Part shown: positions 1 to 9,508 of the stretch, piece by piece
Layout of the letters: the number at the start of each line of letters is the position of its first letter
Position numbering within the stretch: position 1 is the first letter of the stretch
Source: M0103 sp040386155
GTDB lineage: Bacteria; Bacteroidota; Bacteroidia; Flavobacteriales_D; Crocinitomicaceae
Assembly: GCA_040386155.1 (NCBI GenBank)
Contig: JAZKFZ010000003.1
Span: 124,001 to 188,000 of the forward strand
Reading direction: 5' to 3'
Length of the DNA stretch: 64,000 bases
Notes under the pieces: model-generated
What the model saw: only the letters and a program-made list of their open reading frames with translations
Database searches by the model: none
Told to the model about the DNA's origin: nothing
Program-made: the position numbers and the translations under genes

Positions 1-1593
1 GAAATAAATGTTATTCATCTTAGCAATTGGCGCAAGATCTGTATTAACGACTATAATCGTTTCCTCTAATAGAATTAGATTAACTCTTACAATAGTGTCA
101 CTTCCTGTTGTGCTTGCAAATTCGAGTGCAGGAATGAAAGTTTCTTTGTCTGCAGTCAACTTGTAATTTTTGTCGTTTTCGACATCAAAACCGTAAGCAC
201 CATCTTTCTTAACGATGAATGAAGCGATTAATGACTCATCTTCAGCAATCAAATTAACGAATGCACCTTCAACCGGCTTTTGGTTCAAATCCATTACAAT
301 ACCTTCGATACGTTTTTGAACAGGGGTCTCAGGGGTCTTCTTTAAGAAGTCAACTGCATAAATATCATCGCTTCCACTTCCAGTTGGACGGTTAGAAGAA
401 ATGTATCCGTTTTTCGCTGTCGTATTTTTGATCAAAGCAAAATCATCTGAATTTGTATTCATGGGTGCACCAGCATTAATTACTGTACCCCAAGATGTTC
501 CTTTTTGAGTAGATGAGAATAGATCCAATCCACCTAATCCGAAATGTCCAGATGAAGTAAAATACAAGACTTTTTCCGTTTCCTCAAAGAAAGGGAACAT
601 TTCATCACCTTCAGTATTGATCACATCACCAAGATTCATTGGTTTTGACCATTCATTGTTTGCTGATTTTGTAGATGAATACAAATCTTTTCCTCCAAAT
701 CCACCTGGTGCATCACTCGTAAAATAAAGTGTGTTGCCATCTTCGCTTAAGTGAGGTTGACCTACTGAATAAGCAGGACTGTTATGAATAAACGGAACAG
801 GTTCTGACCATTCGTCATTTGAGAATGAACTAAAGAAAACTTGTAATTCAACTACTTTATCCTTCGTCTTGTCTTTCGCATTGTTGGTAGTGAATGCCAT
901 TTTTGTCCCACCATTACTAAAAGTAGCTGGACCATCATGGTATTTTGCATTGAAACTTTTGTCAAAGAATTTCGCATTTTCCAATTGACCATCTTCGATT
1001 TCCGCAGTGTACATGTTCAAATAAGGCAATCCGTTGTAATTGTACTTGCGTTTAATCATTTTTGGTTTTGCATTGCTTGAAACAAAGATTACCTTGTCTT
1101 GGTAATAAGTTGTTCCGAAGTCTTGAGCTGGCGTATTAATTGACTGTTCATTCAATTTATATTCCTTCTTGTCAACAAGAATTGAATTGGCATTTGGATT
1201 GTTTTTAACATAACTCATGGCACGTAAATCAGTAGGCCTAGCAGCGACAAACTTATCCATCCACTTTTCTGATTCAATGTATTGAGCGTTGCTTCTTAAA
1301 AGCATTGCATAATCGTAATGATCTTCCGCTTCAACTCCAACATTTGCTTCTAATAATTTAGCATAGGTTGCTCTTGCCTTTTCATTTTCGCCAATGTTTT
1401 GGTATGAATTAGCCAAATTACGCTGACCAGAAACTGTCAGGTCTTTTGTGTGTCTGTATAGATCAATTGCTTTTTCAAAATTGTAGGTAAAGAAATGCTT
1501 ATCAGCTCTTTCTTCCTTGTTTGATTTCTCCTGGCCAATTGCGGTAAAAACGGCAACTAGTATGACCATTGAGGCTATTAGTATTTTTTTCAT
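1..1593 (-). CDS. PorE-like TPR/PD40/OmpA-family outer-membrane protein (C-terminus cut by window edge)
   Basis: The ATG at 1593 opens a frame that stays open to base 1 (531 codons). The start MKKILIASMVILVAVF is a signal peptide ending near AIGQ. TPR-like helices follow (about residues 25-130), then PD40/WD40-type beta-propeller repeats with motifs such as LYFTSDAPGG and LYFTSSGHFG (about 180-390). A carboxypeptidase-regulatory-like beta domain comes next (about 405-500, IEGIVMDLNQKPVEGA). The visible end, MNNIYF, is how the OmpA peptidoglycan-binding domain begins in this family, so that domain should lie just left of the window. The family includes PorE, which links the T9SS to peptidoglycan. 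It is the last visible gene of an operon with a PorP/SprF protein (11 bp upstream) and a CHU_C-type secreted protein. It may serve that secreted partner rather than being the housekeeping PorE. Confidence 0.9.
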   Translation of the reverse strand, partial: MKKILIASMVILVAVFTAIGQEKSNKEERADKHFFTYNFEKAIDLYRHTKDLTVSGQRNLANSYQNIGENEKARATYAKLLEANVGVEAEDHYDYAMLLRSNAQYIESEKWMDKFVAARPTDLRAMSYVKNNPNANSILVDKKEYKLNEQSINTPAQDFGTTYYQDKVIFVSSNAKPKMIKRKYNYNGLPYLNMYTAEIEDGQLENAKFFDKSFNAKYHDGPATFSNGGTKMAFTTNNAKDKTKDKVVELQVFFSSFSNDEWSEPVPFIHNSPAYSVGQPHLSEDGNTLYFTSDAPGGFGGKDLYSSTKSANNEWSKPMNLGDVINTEGDEMFPFFEETEKVLYFTSSGHFGLGGLDLFSSTQKGTSWGTVINAGAPMNTNSDDFALIKNTTAKNGYISSNRPTGSGSDDIYAVDFLKKTPETPVQKRIEGIVMDLNQKPVEGAFVNLIAEDESLIASFIVKKDGAYGFDVENDKNYKLTADKETFIPALEFASTTGSDTIVRVNLILLEETIIVVNTDLAPIAKMNNIYF

Positions 1594-1604
1594 AAGTGTT
1601 TTAA

Positions 1605-2540
1605 TTAAAAGTATCTCGGTGAATGAATTTGATTTTTGCTTCCAAAAATGAAGTCGTAACGCAATACGATTTCGTGACTTCCTTGATTGTATTTAGCCGT
1701 TCTCAAGCCATAAGACCAATCGTATGAGTAGCCTAAGTGAAATTGCTCAGTAAAATTAAATCCAACCAATGCACCAATAGCATCACCAGTTCGAACCATT
1801 GCACCAAGCAATAATTTCTTGCGGATAATGAATGAAGTAGTTAAATCTGCTTGTAATGGAGCACCATCAGTTACTTTTACCAAAGTTGTTGGTTTGAAAT
1901 CTAAATCCTCACCCATTTTGATAACTCCTCCTGCTGTAAAAAAGAAGTGGCGGTGAGATTGACCAGTAACGATATTTCCACTTTGAATGGTAGAGTAGTC
2001 GCTTTGGACTAGGTTAGGAACAGATAAACCTGCATAAAAACGATCGCGTGAATAATACACCCCAACTCCAAAAATTGGTGTTGTTCGGTTGGCAAGATTG
2101 TTTTGGAAAGCAACATCATACTGTTGATCTAATTGCAAATCACTCAAGTTGGCTTGAAGTATACTAACACCACCACTTACACCCAAAGCTAACTTCGATT
2201 TTTTCGTTAGTTGTATTCTGTATGCAAAACTTCCCATCACTGATGTATTGTTTATTGGACCAATTTTATCATTTGTAACACCCAATCCAAGTCCAATATG
2301 TTTATCTGCAATGGGTGAATGAAGCGTTAAGGTTTGTGTCATTGGTGCACCTTTGAAATCAACCCATTGTGAACGGTGAAGTCCAGATATAGTAAGCGCA
2401 TCTCTGCTTCCTGCATACGCCGGATTGATTGAAAGTGTGTTGTACATGTAATGAGTGTACATTGGATCTTGTTGAGCGATACTCTCAATGCCTATGCTGC
2501 TGAACAGCAAGGCAGTGAAAAGATGAATATATTTTTTCAT
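1605..2540 (-). CDS. PorP/SprF-family type IX secretion membrane protein
   Basis: This 311-residue protein has a signal peptide (cleavage near SIAQ/QDP). It then shows the PorP/SprF signature: the early QDPMYTHYMYNTLSINPAYAG segment (about residues 24-44), alternating beta strands, and a C-terminal strand ending in RYF. Family members are outer-membrane beta-barrels. Some, like SprF, are needed for secretion or surface attachment of one partner protein with a CHU_C-type (type B) C-terminal domain. Here the likely partner is the protein encoded just upstream at 2562-5327 (21 bp gap), and a PorE-like protein follows. A second, divergent paralogue at 27263 also sits next to a CHU_C gene, which supports a dedicated-partner role. 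Confidence 0.92.
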   Translation of the reverse strand: MKKYIHLFTALLFSSIGIESIAQQDPMYTHYMYNTLSINPAYAGSRDALTISGLHRSQWVDFKGAPMTQTLTLHSPIADKHIGLGLGVTNDKIGPINNTSVMGSFAYRIQLTKKSKLALGVSGGVSILQANLSDLQLDQQYDVAFQNNLANRTTPIFGVGVYYSRDRFYAGLSVPNLVQSDYSTIQSGNIVTGQSHRHFFFTAGGVIKMGEDLDFKPTTLVKVTDGAPLQADLTTSFIIRKKLLLGAMVRTGDAIGALVGFNFTEQFHLGYSYDWSYGLRTAKYNQGSHEIVLRYDFIFGSKNQIHSPRYF

Positions 2541-2561
2541 AATATTTTTTTTGAATTTGAT

Positions 2562-5327
2562 TTAATTATTTAAATAGATGGTTCCTTTGTAAAATTCAGT
2601 GCCATCACCTAACTCAAGAACATAGAAGTATGTTCCAACTGGTAAGTTTTCACCACCAATGTGTAAGCCAGTTGAAGATTTTCCATCCCAAGTATCTTGG
2701 TAAGGAGCAGCTTCAAAAACTTTATTTCCCCAACGGTTAAAAATCACGATGTTGTTTTCTGGGAAATGTGATATTCCACGGATTACAAAAAGATCATTTA
2801 CGCCATCACCATTTGGTGAGAAACCTTCAGGTATAAAGAATTCAAAAGGAATTGGTTCAACTATCGAAGTGTTGTTCAATGAATTGTTATCTGTAGAGCT
2901 TGAGCTAATTGTTGCTGTATTCTCATAGAAACCAGTATGTGTAACGATTGCAGTGATTGTCATTGTTTCAATTGCACCATTCGCCATGTTTCCAATTGTC
3001 CAAACACCTGTTGCAGGATCATACGTTCCTTGAGTAGTTGTTGATGATACAAATGAATAACCATTTTGAAGTAGATCAGTCACTGAAACTCCAGTTGCAG
3101 CGGATGGACCATTATTCGTAGCGGCAATTGTGAAAGTAATTTCTTCACCCATCATCGGTTCCATACTCGATGCTGTTTTCACAACACTTAAATCTGAAGG
3201 ACAAATTGTCAAGATTACTTCAACTGAATCGCTTAAAGAAGTACATGTGCCATTCGAAACAATTAGTGTGTAGTAACCAGCATTTGAAAGTGTAGTACTT
3301 GAAATGCTTGGGTTTTGAGAAGCTGACGTGAATGCAGCTGGACCAGTCCAAGCATAGATTCCACCTACAACCGTTTGAGCAGATAAGTTAATTGGACTTC
3401 CAGCACAAATTGGTGAATTACTCGTTGGTACTGCTAGAGGTAAAGCATTTACTGTGAGAGATACAAAATTTGAAGTGTCATTCAACAAACAAGCATTTGA
3501 AACAATTACGTTGTAGTTTAATGCAGCATCAGTTAATTGAGCTGGATCTATTGTCAATTGAGAAGTGGTGCTTCCTGAAATAGTTGCATTGTCGATGAGG
3601 TTAACATTTCCTAATCTCCATTGGTATGTCAAACCATTTCCAGTTGCAGTAACTTGGAATGATAAAGAATCACCTTCACAAATAGTTTGGTTAAGCGGTT
3701 GAACAGTAATAACTGGAGCCGTTTCAATTGTCAATGAAACATTCACAGAAGTATCTGCCGGAGCAAATGATCCTGAAATGATAACATTGTAGTTATTTGC
3801 GGCATCTATAGTAGTTGCTGGGTTGATTGTTAATGTCGCAGTCGTTGCACCAGAAATATTTCCACCATCAACTAAATTTACATTTCCTAATCTCCATTGG
3901 TAAGTTAAACCAACACCATCTGCAGTTGTAGTAAACGTTGCTATACCACCTTCACAAACTGTTGTATCCATTGGTTCATTCGTGGTAAATGGCGCACAAC
4001 TTGTTGGCATGATTGCATCAATAGCAAATGTGTTAACTGCTCCAACACCAGTAAGTGCTCTACCATATAAGGTAACACCCGTTAATAAATCAATTGCTCC
4101 TTGTGAGATAACTGAACCATTAAATATCGAATAGTCATTAATTGAAAGTGCGCCATTGATAACCCAATAGACATTCTTTGCTTGCGCACCATTCATTAAG
4201 ATAACATTCGAATAAGTACTTGTCCCAAATGCACCGTTTACTTGAATAACAAATACGGCATCGGGATTATTTTGTGCATTTAAATATAAAGAGTCAGTAA
4301 ATGTTACTGCACTGTTCATTAAGTAAATATGCGGTGTCAAAACCAAGTTGTTTCCGAATTGCGCAGGATACAATAATTCGATATCATATGGTAATCCATT
4401 TAAATTATTGTAAACAGTAGTAAAGTCAGTTGCCGTTTGTGCTGTTACAGCATCAGGCACAGGATGGATGTTTCCAGTAACGAATAAAGGATTGAATCCT
4501 AACGTTGAACCACTGTTTGTACCAACATCACCAGTAACGGTTGTAATACCAGCATTCGTCACAGGACCAATTGCAGAAAATAACACGAAGCATTCAGTAG
4601 ATAATAAATCAGGATTTGATGGTCCAGTTAAAATTGGAGCCAAACAACCAAGTGGCGTTCGTGCAACAATACTTGTAACACCAATTGCACCGTTAATTGA
4701 AAGTGCGCGCCCTTCTAAAGAATCGCCAGCACTCATTGAAATAAAATCATTGAAAGCAACGATGTTACCTTTCATCACAACACCAGGAGCAAGACTCACT
4801 GCGCCATCAACTTTCCAGAATACATTACATGCTAAAGCACCATTCAATAAGTTTACTTTCGCATTTGTACCAACGCCAAAAGCGCCTTCAACTTGAATGA
4901 TGAAAATTGCATCAGCAACATTTTGGGCATCTAAATTAAGTTGTCCATTCATGGTTGCTGCACCAGGAATATTGTGAACTCCAGGAACCAATGTCATTCC
5001 AGCTCCAAGTAAAACACCTGGTGAGTTGGTTGTGACTGCCGCATCTAATTCTAAATAGAGTGCATTTAAATCAAGTGTTGCTTGAGCACTTGCCGGATCC
5101 TGATCGTGCATAACACCATCCACATTTCCAAAACCAGTGCTTCCACCTACGTTTGAACCTACGTGACCTGTTAAGTGTGTGATTCCAACATTTGTAATTG
5201 CACCATTTGTAGTAAATAGCACAAAATCAGCTGTTGTACCCATAGTGGGCGTCTGTCCGAAGTTTGTCTTCGGGAAAATGAACATGGAGACAGCTGTGAC
5301 CAATATCAGTAGTAATTTATTTTTCAT
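2562..5327 (-). CDS. Secreted adhesin/ice-binding-like protein: two DUF3494 domains, Ig-like repeats, DUF11, CHU_C sorting domain
   Basis: This 921-residue protein has a signal peptide (about 1-24). Two DUF3494 (ice-binding beta-solenoid) domains follow at about 30-225 and 240-440. Each starts with an FVLF(T/S) strand and a TNVGIT/TNAGIT motif and ends in GRALS or GRALT. Next come two near-identical Ig-like modules (about 455-630, both with TYQWRLGNVNL), a third Ig/PKD-like module (to about 710), a DUF11 domain (about 713-825), and a gliding-motility-associated C-terminal domain. That last domain has FSPNGDGVND, then FNRWGNKVFE and WDGKS. The CHU_C domain directs export by the T9SS. The DUF3494 fold binds ice in some proteins and may act in adhesion in others; the sequence alone does not decide. 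It is the first gene of the operon with the PorP/SprF and PorE-like genes. Confidence 0.9.
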   Translation of the reverse strand: MKNKLLLILVTAVSMFIFPKTNFGQTPTMGTTADFVLFTTNGAITNVGITHLTGHVGSNVGGSTGFGNVDGVMHDQDPASAQATLDLNALYLELDAAVTTNSPGVLLGAGMTLVPGVHNIPGAATMNGQLNLDAQNVADAIFIIQVEGAFGVGTNAKVNLLNGALACNVFWKVDGAVSLAPGVVMKGNIVAFNDFISMSAGDSLEGRALSINGAIGVTSIVARTPLGCLAPILTGPSNPDLLSTECFVLFSAIGPVTNAGITTVTGDVGTNSGSTLGFNPLFVTGNIHPVPDAVTAQTATDFTTVYNNLNGLPYDIELLYPAQFGNNLVLTPHIYLMNSAVTFTDSLYLNAQNNPDAVFVIQVNGAFGTSTYSNVILMNGAQAKNVYWVINGALSINDYSIFNGSVISQGAIDLLTGVTLYGRALTGVGAVNTFAIDAIMPTSCAPFTTNEPMDTTVCEGGIATFTTTADGVGLTYQWRLGNVNLVDGGNISGATTATLTINPATTIDAANNYNVIISGSFAPADTSVNVSLTIETAPVITVQPLNQTICEGDSLSFQVTATGNGLTYQWRLGNVNLIDNATISGSTTSQLTIDPAQLTDAALNYNVIVSNACLLNDTSNFVSLTVNALPLAVPTSNSPICAGSPINLSAQTVVGGIYAWTGPAAFTSASQNPSISSTTLSNAGYYTLIVSNGTCTSLSDSVEVILTICPSDLSVVKTASSMEPMMGEEITFTIAATNNGPSAATGVSVTDLLQNGYSFVSSTTTQGTYDPATGVWTIGNMANGAIETMTITAIVTHTGFYENTATISSSSTDNNSLNNTSIVEPIPFEFFIPEGFSPNGDGVNDLFVIRGISHFPENNIVIFNRWGNKVFEAAPYQDTWDGKSSTGLHIGGENLPVGTYFYVLELGDGTEFYKGTIYLNN

Positions 5328-5456
5328 TTATATGGATTTAATTGTGAAAAAATTCACGATGCAAAGATTAGGCGATTGAAAAGACATAGTGTTACAGAAA
5401 TAAAATCATTAATTACAAATAATTGGTAACGCGAATAGTTTGGAAAATGGAGAACC

Positions 5457-5496
5457 AAAAAAGCCAGTCAACACATTTAAGTGCTGCTGGCTTTTT
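5457..5496 (-). terminator. Rho-independent terminator after the 5541 lipoprotein gene
   Basis: An inverted repeat AAGCCAG ... CTGGCTT with A and T runs on both sides lies 45 bp downstream of the minus-strand stop at 5541. Because of the runs on both sides it could work in either direction, but only the minus-strand gene reads into it. The rest of 5328-5540 contains no gene. A short GTGAA/TTCAC palindrome at 5344-5357 lies just upstream of the 5327 start. Confidence 0.75.
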
Positions 5497-5540
5497 ACAG
5501 GAGGTTTGAGTTGTTTAAAATCTTTTTTTTGAACGCCGTA

Positions 5541-6152
5541 TTAAATGATACGAAGCAACCAAAGGATTAAAAGTATGAGTACAACAATTAGTAATAAGTG
5601 AATTAAATTTCCTAATCCGCCTAAAAAGCCTAGTAACCAAAGAAGAAGAACTACAACAATTACAATCCATAACCAACTTAGTCCACCTTCGCGAGCTTGC
5701 GTCATTTTTTGAATTTTTGGACGGTTTTCATCGTTTCCAAAAATCACTTTCATTGACTTCAAAGATGAGGTAAAGTTTGTGGCAGATGTGTTTTTTTCTT
5801 TTTGAGTTAATTGATGCTTATCATTGATTGCAGCAATAGAGGCTGTATTATTGTTGGTTTTGTCAACTGCAGAAGTAACAACAGCTTTTTCTGTTCTAAT
5901 AGAATTTTCTGTTTTAGGTGATACTTCTCGTGCAATTGTACCTTCATTTGTTGCTTGCACTTCATCAGATTTAGCAACATCATTATTGATTGATCTTTCT
6001 AAATCATTGCTTTTTGATTCTGAATAATGTTTTGTGTAGGAAACATGGTAACCTTTGTTGTGAACACGCTTAGTAATGCTTAATGTTCCACATGAGCTTA
6101 AGATCACACTAGAAATTGCAAGAAGGACAATAGAGTAAATGTATTTTTTCAT
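5541..6152 (-). CDS. Uncharacterised lipoprotein with C-terminal membrane hairpin
   Basis: The 203-residue protein starts with a lipoprotein signal (lipobox VILSSCG, Cys at about 21). Residues 25-145 are polar, Ser/Asn/Lys-rich and probably disordered. The C-terminus has two adjacent strongly hydrophobic helices (about 160-203, WLWIVIVVVLLLWLLGFLGG and then HLLLIVVLILLILWLL). The helix pair resembles the small stress-associated membrane proteins of the lmo0937/DUF5670 kind, but this is only a resemblance in composition. A lipid anchor and a membrane hairpin in one protein is an odd combination. The gene stands alone with its own terminator at 5457-5496. Function unknown. Confidence 0.7.
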   Translation of the reverse strand: MKKYIYSIVLLAISSVILSSCGTLSITKRVHNKGYHVSYTKHYSESKSNDLERSINNDVAKSDEVQATNEGTIAREVSPKTENSIRTEKAVVTSAVDKTNNNTASIAAINDKHQLTQKEKNTSATNFTSSLKSMKVIFGNDENRPKIQKMTQAREGGLSWLWIVIVVVLLLWLLGFLGGLGNLIHLLLIVVLILLILWLLRII

Positions 6153-6244
6153 AATTGTTGGTTTTTAATTCGCAACAAAGATGAGGAAGATTGATTTTTT
6201 AAGTGTTACATAAAAAGTGGACATAGTTACACCTATATCACCTT

Positions 6245-6676
6245 TTACATTCTGTCCATATACCAGTTCAATTGCTGGCGCATTTTCTTTGACTCAAAAA
6301 TAGTAGTGATTGTTTTTTGAAGACGGATAAAAGCGGTCTCACTCTTTACAATATAATCGCTTGCTTTGTGATGCATACAATCAATTGCCACTTCAATTTT
6401 ATCTTGTGAAGAAAGCATGATGACTTCAATCTCTGGATTTATTGCTTTAATTGCATCCAAGGTATCCATTCCATGCATTGCGGTTTTATCAACACCATTT
6501 AAGTGATAATCCAAGATAATAATCGAGGGATTTTCATCTAAGTGTTTGATACATTTTTCACCTGTTGAAAAGGTAGTGATGTTGAAATTGCCCTTGTGTA
6601 AAAAATCAATTTCCAAGGATTTTAAAAAGACTGCGTCGTCATCGACTAAAAAGATATTTATTGGAGAGGTATTCAT
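6245..6676 (-). CDS. Single-domain response regulator (REC only)
   Basis: The 143-residue protein is a CheY-like receiver with no output domain. Visible are the acidic pocket D12-D14 (VDDD), the phospho-acceptor D56 (IIILDYHLNG), the switch serine at about 89-90 (VIMLSSQD) and the conserved K111 (YIVKSE). Its ATG overlaps the stop of the upstream hybrid kinase by 4 bp (ATGA), so translation is probably coupled. The likely phosphate donor is the HPt domain of that kinase, which would make it the end of a phosphorelay. A REC-only protein must act by binding another protein; its target is not visible here. Confidence 0.92.
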   Translation of the reverse strand: MNTSPINIFLVDDDAVFLKSLEIDFLHKGNFNITTFSTGEKCIKHLDENPSIIILDYHLNGVDKTAMHGMDTLDAIKAINPEIEVIMLSSQDKIEVAIDCMHHKASDYIVKSETAFIRLQKTITTIFESKKMRQQLNWYMDRM

Positions 6677-8670
6677 ATTGCTTTTTTTAGATTTTCTAGT
6701 TCATCCATTAATTCATGGCAAGCGTTTGTACAGACAGTTTCGAGCTCTTTCACCAAATCATTAATATCATCGGTTAATTCTTGAGCCATGGCATAGTCTT
6801 GTACCTTGCGAGCCAAGGACTCATAGTTTTGAGCAATTCCTACGATAGAAAAAGATGGAATCATTTTATGTACTGCGGAATGTAATGAAATCCAATCCTT
6901 TTTTTGTAGGCTATCTTTCATTGTTAGAATAAGAGGTGGAGTTTGTTCCAAGTACAAAGAAATCATTTCTGACATTAGTACAGGGTTCGATTTCGTTCGC
7001 TCTAATAAATAACTCAGATTGGTGTATTTCTTTTTTTCTTCAATGATTTCATGCAATGTAAAATCATTTTTTTTAGGAGATAATCTTGATTTTTTAACGA
7101 TACTCACAATTTTCATGTACAATTCATTTTCGTCAACTGGCTTGGATATATAGTCATTCATGCCAACTGCTTTGCATTTTTCGACATCAACCGTTGTAAC
7201 ATCAGCAGTTAAGGCAACAATTGGGACATCTAATTTCATCACATTACGAATGTACTCAGTTGCTTCGAAGCCATTCATTTCTGGCATTTGTAAGTCCATT
7301 AATATGATATCAAATTTGGTGTGTTCTAATTTTTCTATTGCCAATTTTCCATTGGCAGCAATTTCGCGTTCAAAACCAAAATCATCTAATAGGGTTTTCA
7401 TTAACAATTGATTCAAGGCAATGTCTTCTACAACGAGTACCTTTATTTCTTGTTCTTCGCGGGCTATCAAAGCCGTTTCTGCTTCCATTTCAAAGTCTTT
7501 ATCGACCTTATCAAATCCTAAGATAAATTCAAAAGACGAACCGACCATCACTTCGCTAGTAACTTCTATTGTTCCATTTTGTGATTCCACTAACTGCTTT
7601 ACGATCGCTAATCCTAAGCCAGTGCCACCATATATTCTAGAAGTACCACTTGATGCCTGCTGGAAGTTTTCGAAAATTGTTTCAAGTTTTGGTCCAGGAA
7701 TGCCTATACCAGTATCACTAATTGTAAAGGAGATAGTTTGTGTATTTTCATCCTCATGAATCAGTTTAATAGAAATTGAGATGTTTCCTTTTGACGTAAA
7801 TTTTACCGCATTGCTAATTAAATTTAATACGATTTGATGCAAACGAACAGGATCACCAACTAGGAAGTTGTTAATTGCTGGATCAAAATATTTAATCAGT
7901 TTTAAATTTTTCTCTTGAATTTTTGTTTCAAAGAGGTGTAGCATAGCCGCAATAGAAGTACTCAATTTGAAAGGGACTTTTTCAAAAGTCATTTTACCCG
8001 CATCTACTTTGGCTAAATCTAAGATGTCGTCGATCAAAACAATTAAGGCATCACCACTTAATTTGATGGCATTTAAGTATTCGATTTGCTTGTCTGAAAG
8101 TTTAGTTTTGAGAACCACTTTAGTGAAGCCAATAATAGCGTTCATTGGCGTGCGAATTTCATGACTCATATTGGAAAGAAATTGCTGTTTAGAGCGCACG
8201 GCATCTTTTGCAACAATCAATAAACTATCGGCATTTATCTTTGCATCTTCAGCAATTTGGGTAGCTAATTCTGCGAATATTTTTGCCTCAGTAAGTTCTT
8301 TTTCAATTCGATTTTGATCAGTGATATCTCTACAAACGACAACAGCACCAATAATATTATTGTCTTCATCCCTATAAACAGAGCCGTTAAACAACACATC
8401 TGTAAATTTATGATCTGTTATTGTTAAAGGATAATTAACGATAAATCCCTTTTCAAAAACTTGTTCGTAGCCTTCTTTCGCTTTATTCTTATCGGTAAAG
8501 TAATCTAAAAAGTTACTTCCAATTAAATCTTCTCTGGAAATGGCTAATGCTTTGCAAGATGCTGCATTTAGATCGGTTATCTGACCTTCAACATTTATCG
8601 TAAACAAAGGATCGTGACTTGCTTCAATTAAGCTTCTTGTATAATATGTTTCGTGAGCTGAAGTCATCAT
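6673..8670 (-). CDS. Hybrid sensor histidine kinase (PAS-HisKA-HATPase-REC-HPt)
   Basis: The 665-residue protein has no transmembrane segment and so is a cytoplasmic sensor. Domains in order: PAS (about 10-120, ending in the PAC-like VVVCRDITDQ), coiled linker, HisKA with H170 (MSHEIRTPMNAIIGF), HATPase_c (N box at about 283-291, DTGIGI at 319-324, GGTGLGLAIV at 348-357), REC with D459 (IILMDLQMPEMNG), and an HPt domain at about 555-650 with H601 in the AVHKMIPSF context. All four phosphotransfer centres are present, so a full His-Asp-His relay can run inside one chain and on to the coupled REC protein. An AraC-type regulator lies directly upstream, one base away. The PAS ligand cannot be inferred. 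Confidence 0.94.
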   Translation of the reverse strand: MMTSAHETYYTRSLIEASHDPLFTINVEGQITDLNAASCKALAISREDLIGSNFLDYFTDKNKAKEGYEQVFEKGFIVNYPLTITDHKFTDVLFNGSVYRDEDNNIIGAVVVCRDITDQNRIEKELTEAKIFAELATQIAEDAKINADSLLIVAKDAVRSKQQFLSNMSHEIRTPMNAIIGFTKVVLKTKLSDKQIEYLNAIKLSGDALIVLIDDILDLAKVDAGKMTFEKVPFKLSTSIAAMLHLFETKIQEKNLKLIKYFDPAINNFLVGDPVRLHQIVLNLISNAVKFTSKGNISISIKLIHEDENTQTISFTISDTGIGIPGPKLETIFENFQQASSGTSRIYGGTGLGLAIVKQLVESQNGTIEVTSEVMVGSSFEFILGFDKVDKDFEMEAETALIAREEQEIKVLVVEDIALNQLLMKTLLDDFGFEREIAANGKLAIEKLEHTKFDIILMDLQMPEMNGFEATEYIRNVMKLDVPIVALTADVTTVDVEKCKAVGMNDYISKPVDENELYMKIVSIVKKSRLSPKKNDFTLHEIIEEKKKYTNLSYLLERTKSNPVLMSEMISLYLEQTPPLILTMKDSLQKKDWISLHSAVHKMIPSFSIVGIAQNYESLARKVQDYAMAQELTDDINDLVKELETVCTNACHELMDELENLKKAI

Positions 8671-8671
8671 C

Positions 8672-9265
8672 TTATTTGGTATCGTTTAGATTTTTATTTG
8701 AAGCTCCAATTTCTTCAATTGGCATTCTACGTTTTGTTTTCAATTGTTTGAAGTGAGAAGGTGTTAAACCCGTCTCCTTTTTAAATTGGTTGGATAAATG
8801 GGCAACCGAACTGTAATTCATTTTCCAAGCAATTTCAGTAATGTTAAGTTCGTCGTAAATGATTAGTTCTTTAATTCGTTCAATTTTGTGCGAAATCAAA
8901 AAGTGCCCAATGGTCGTGCCTTGAACTTCTGAAAATAAATTCGCTAGATACGTGTAATCGTAATTTAATTTTTCGCTTAAGAAATCCGAAAAATTTACTT
9001 TTAATAATTCATCAGAATGATGAACCATATTGATGATAACCGTTTTGATTTTCTCAATAATGATGGATTTTTTATCTTCCATTAATTCCAACCCTGATTC
9101 AGCCAATGCATCACTTAATTCTTGACGCTTTTCAGGAGTCAAATCCTCCATGATTTCGACTTCGCCTAAATCAACAAGTATAAAATGAAGATTGAGATTT
9201 TTAAGTTCCTCTTTGACCAACATCTTACATCGGTTACTCACCATGTATTTGATGTATAATTTCAT
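8672..9265 (-). CDS. AraC-family transcriptional regulator
   Basis: This 197-residue protein has its AraC-type double helix-turn-helix at about residues 95-190. The second helix-turn-helix carries the family signature (YSSVAHLSNQFKKETGLTPS, about 152-171). The N-terminal ~90 residues (MKLYIKYMVSNRCKMLVKEE and on) are short and not a cupin, matching a Bacteroidota subfamily without a classical effector domain. It is the first gene of a probable operon with the hybrid kinase (one base between stop and start) and the REC protein. The regulator is not itself an obvious phosphorylation target because it has no REC domain. Whether the kinase controls it through the small REC protein is open. Confidence 0.88.
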   Translation of the reverse strand: MKLYIKYMVSNRCKMLVKEELKNLNLHFILVDLGEVEIMEDLTPEKRQELSDALAESGLELMEDKKSIIIEKIKTVIINMVHHSDELLKVNFSDFLSEKLNYDYTYLANLFSEVQGTTIGHFLISHKIERIKELIIYDELNITEIAWKMNYSSVAHLSNQFKKETGLTPSHFKQLKTKRRMPIEEIGASNKNLNDTK

Positions 9266-9460
9266 AGATGGATTATTTTCAAATACAGCATGGGTAAATG
9301 TACATCAATTAAAACGACTTGCAGTTGTCATTAAATTTTAAAACTTACACATTTCTCACATTCTTTGTTAATTACACTCAGCAATATGATTTCAACCGAA
9401 ATTTATTGTGTTCAAGACTACTTTTGAGCGGTAAAATCTTCCAAGCCGACTTCGCTGCAT

Positions 9461-9489
9461 AAAAAAAGGGAGAATTTCTTCTCCCTTTC
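9461..9489 (-). terminator. Rho-independent terminator of the NatAB-like operon
   Basis: A GGGAGAA/TTCTCCC hairpin with a three-base loop is followed on the minus strand by seven T residues. It lies 20 bp past the stop of the ABC permease gene. The remaining part of 9266-9508 has no gene and should contain the promoter of the AraC-kinase operon; no clear TAnnTTTG box is seen there (the best is TGTATTTG with one mismatch). Confidence 0.85.
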
Positions 9490-9508
9490 TAAACTGGCAA
9501 TGTGTCTG

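Noticed and set aside
4468..4896. Plus-strand frame inside the ice-binding-like gene
   Set aside because: It is opposite a domain with strong family similarity and lacks any recognisable motif.
5344..5357. GTGAA-AAAA-TTCAC palindrome as an operator
   Set aside because: Five-bp arms in an AT-rich region are expected by chance and no regulator is known to bind it.
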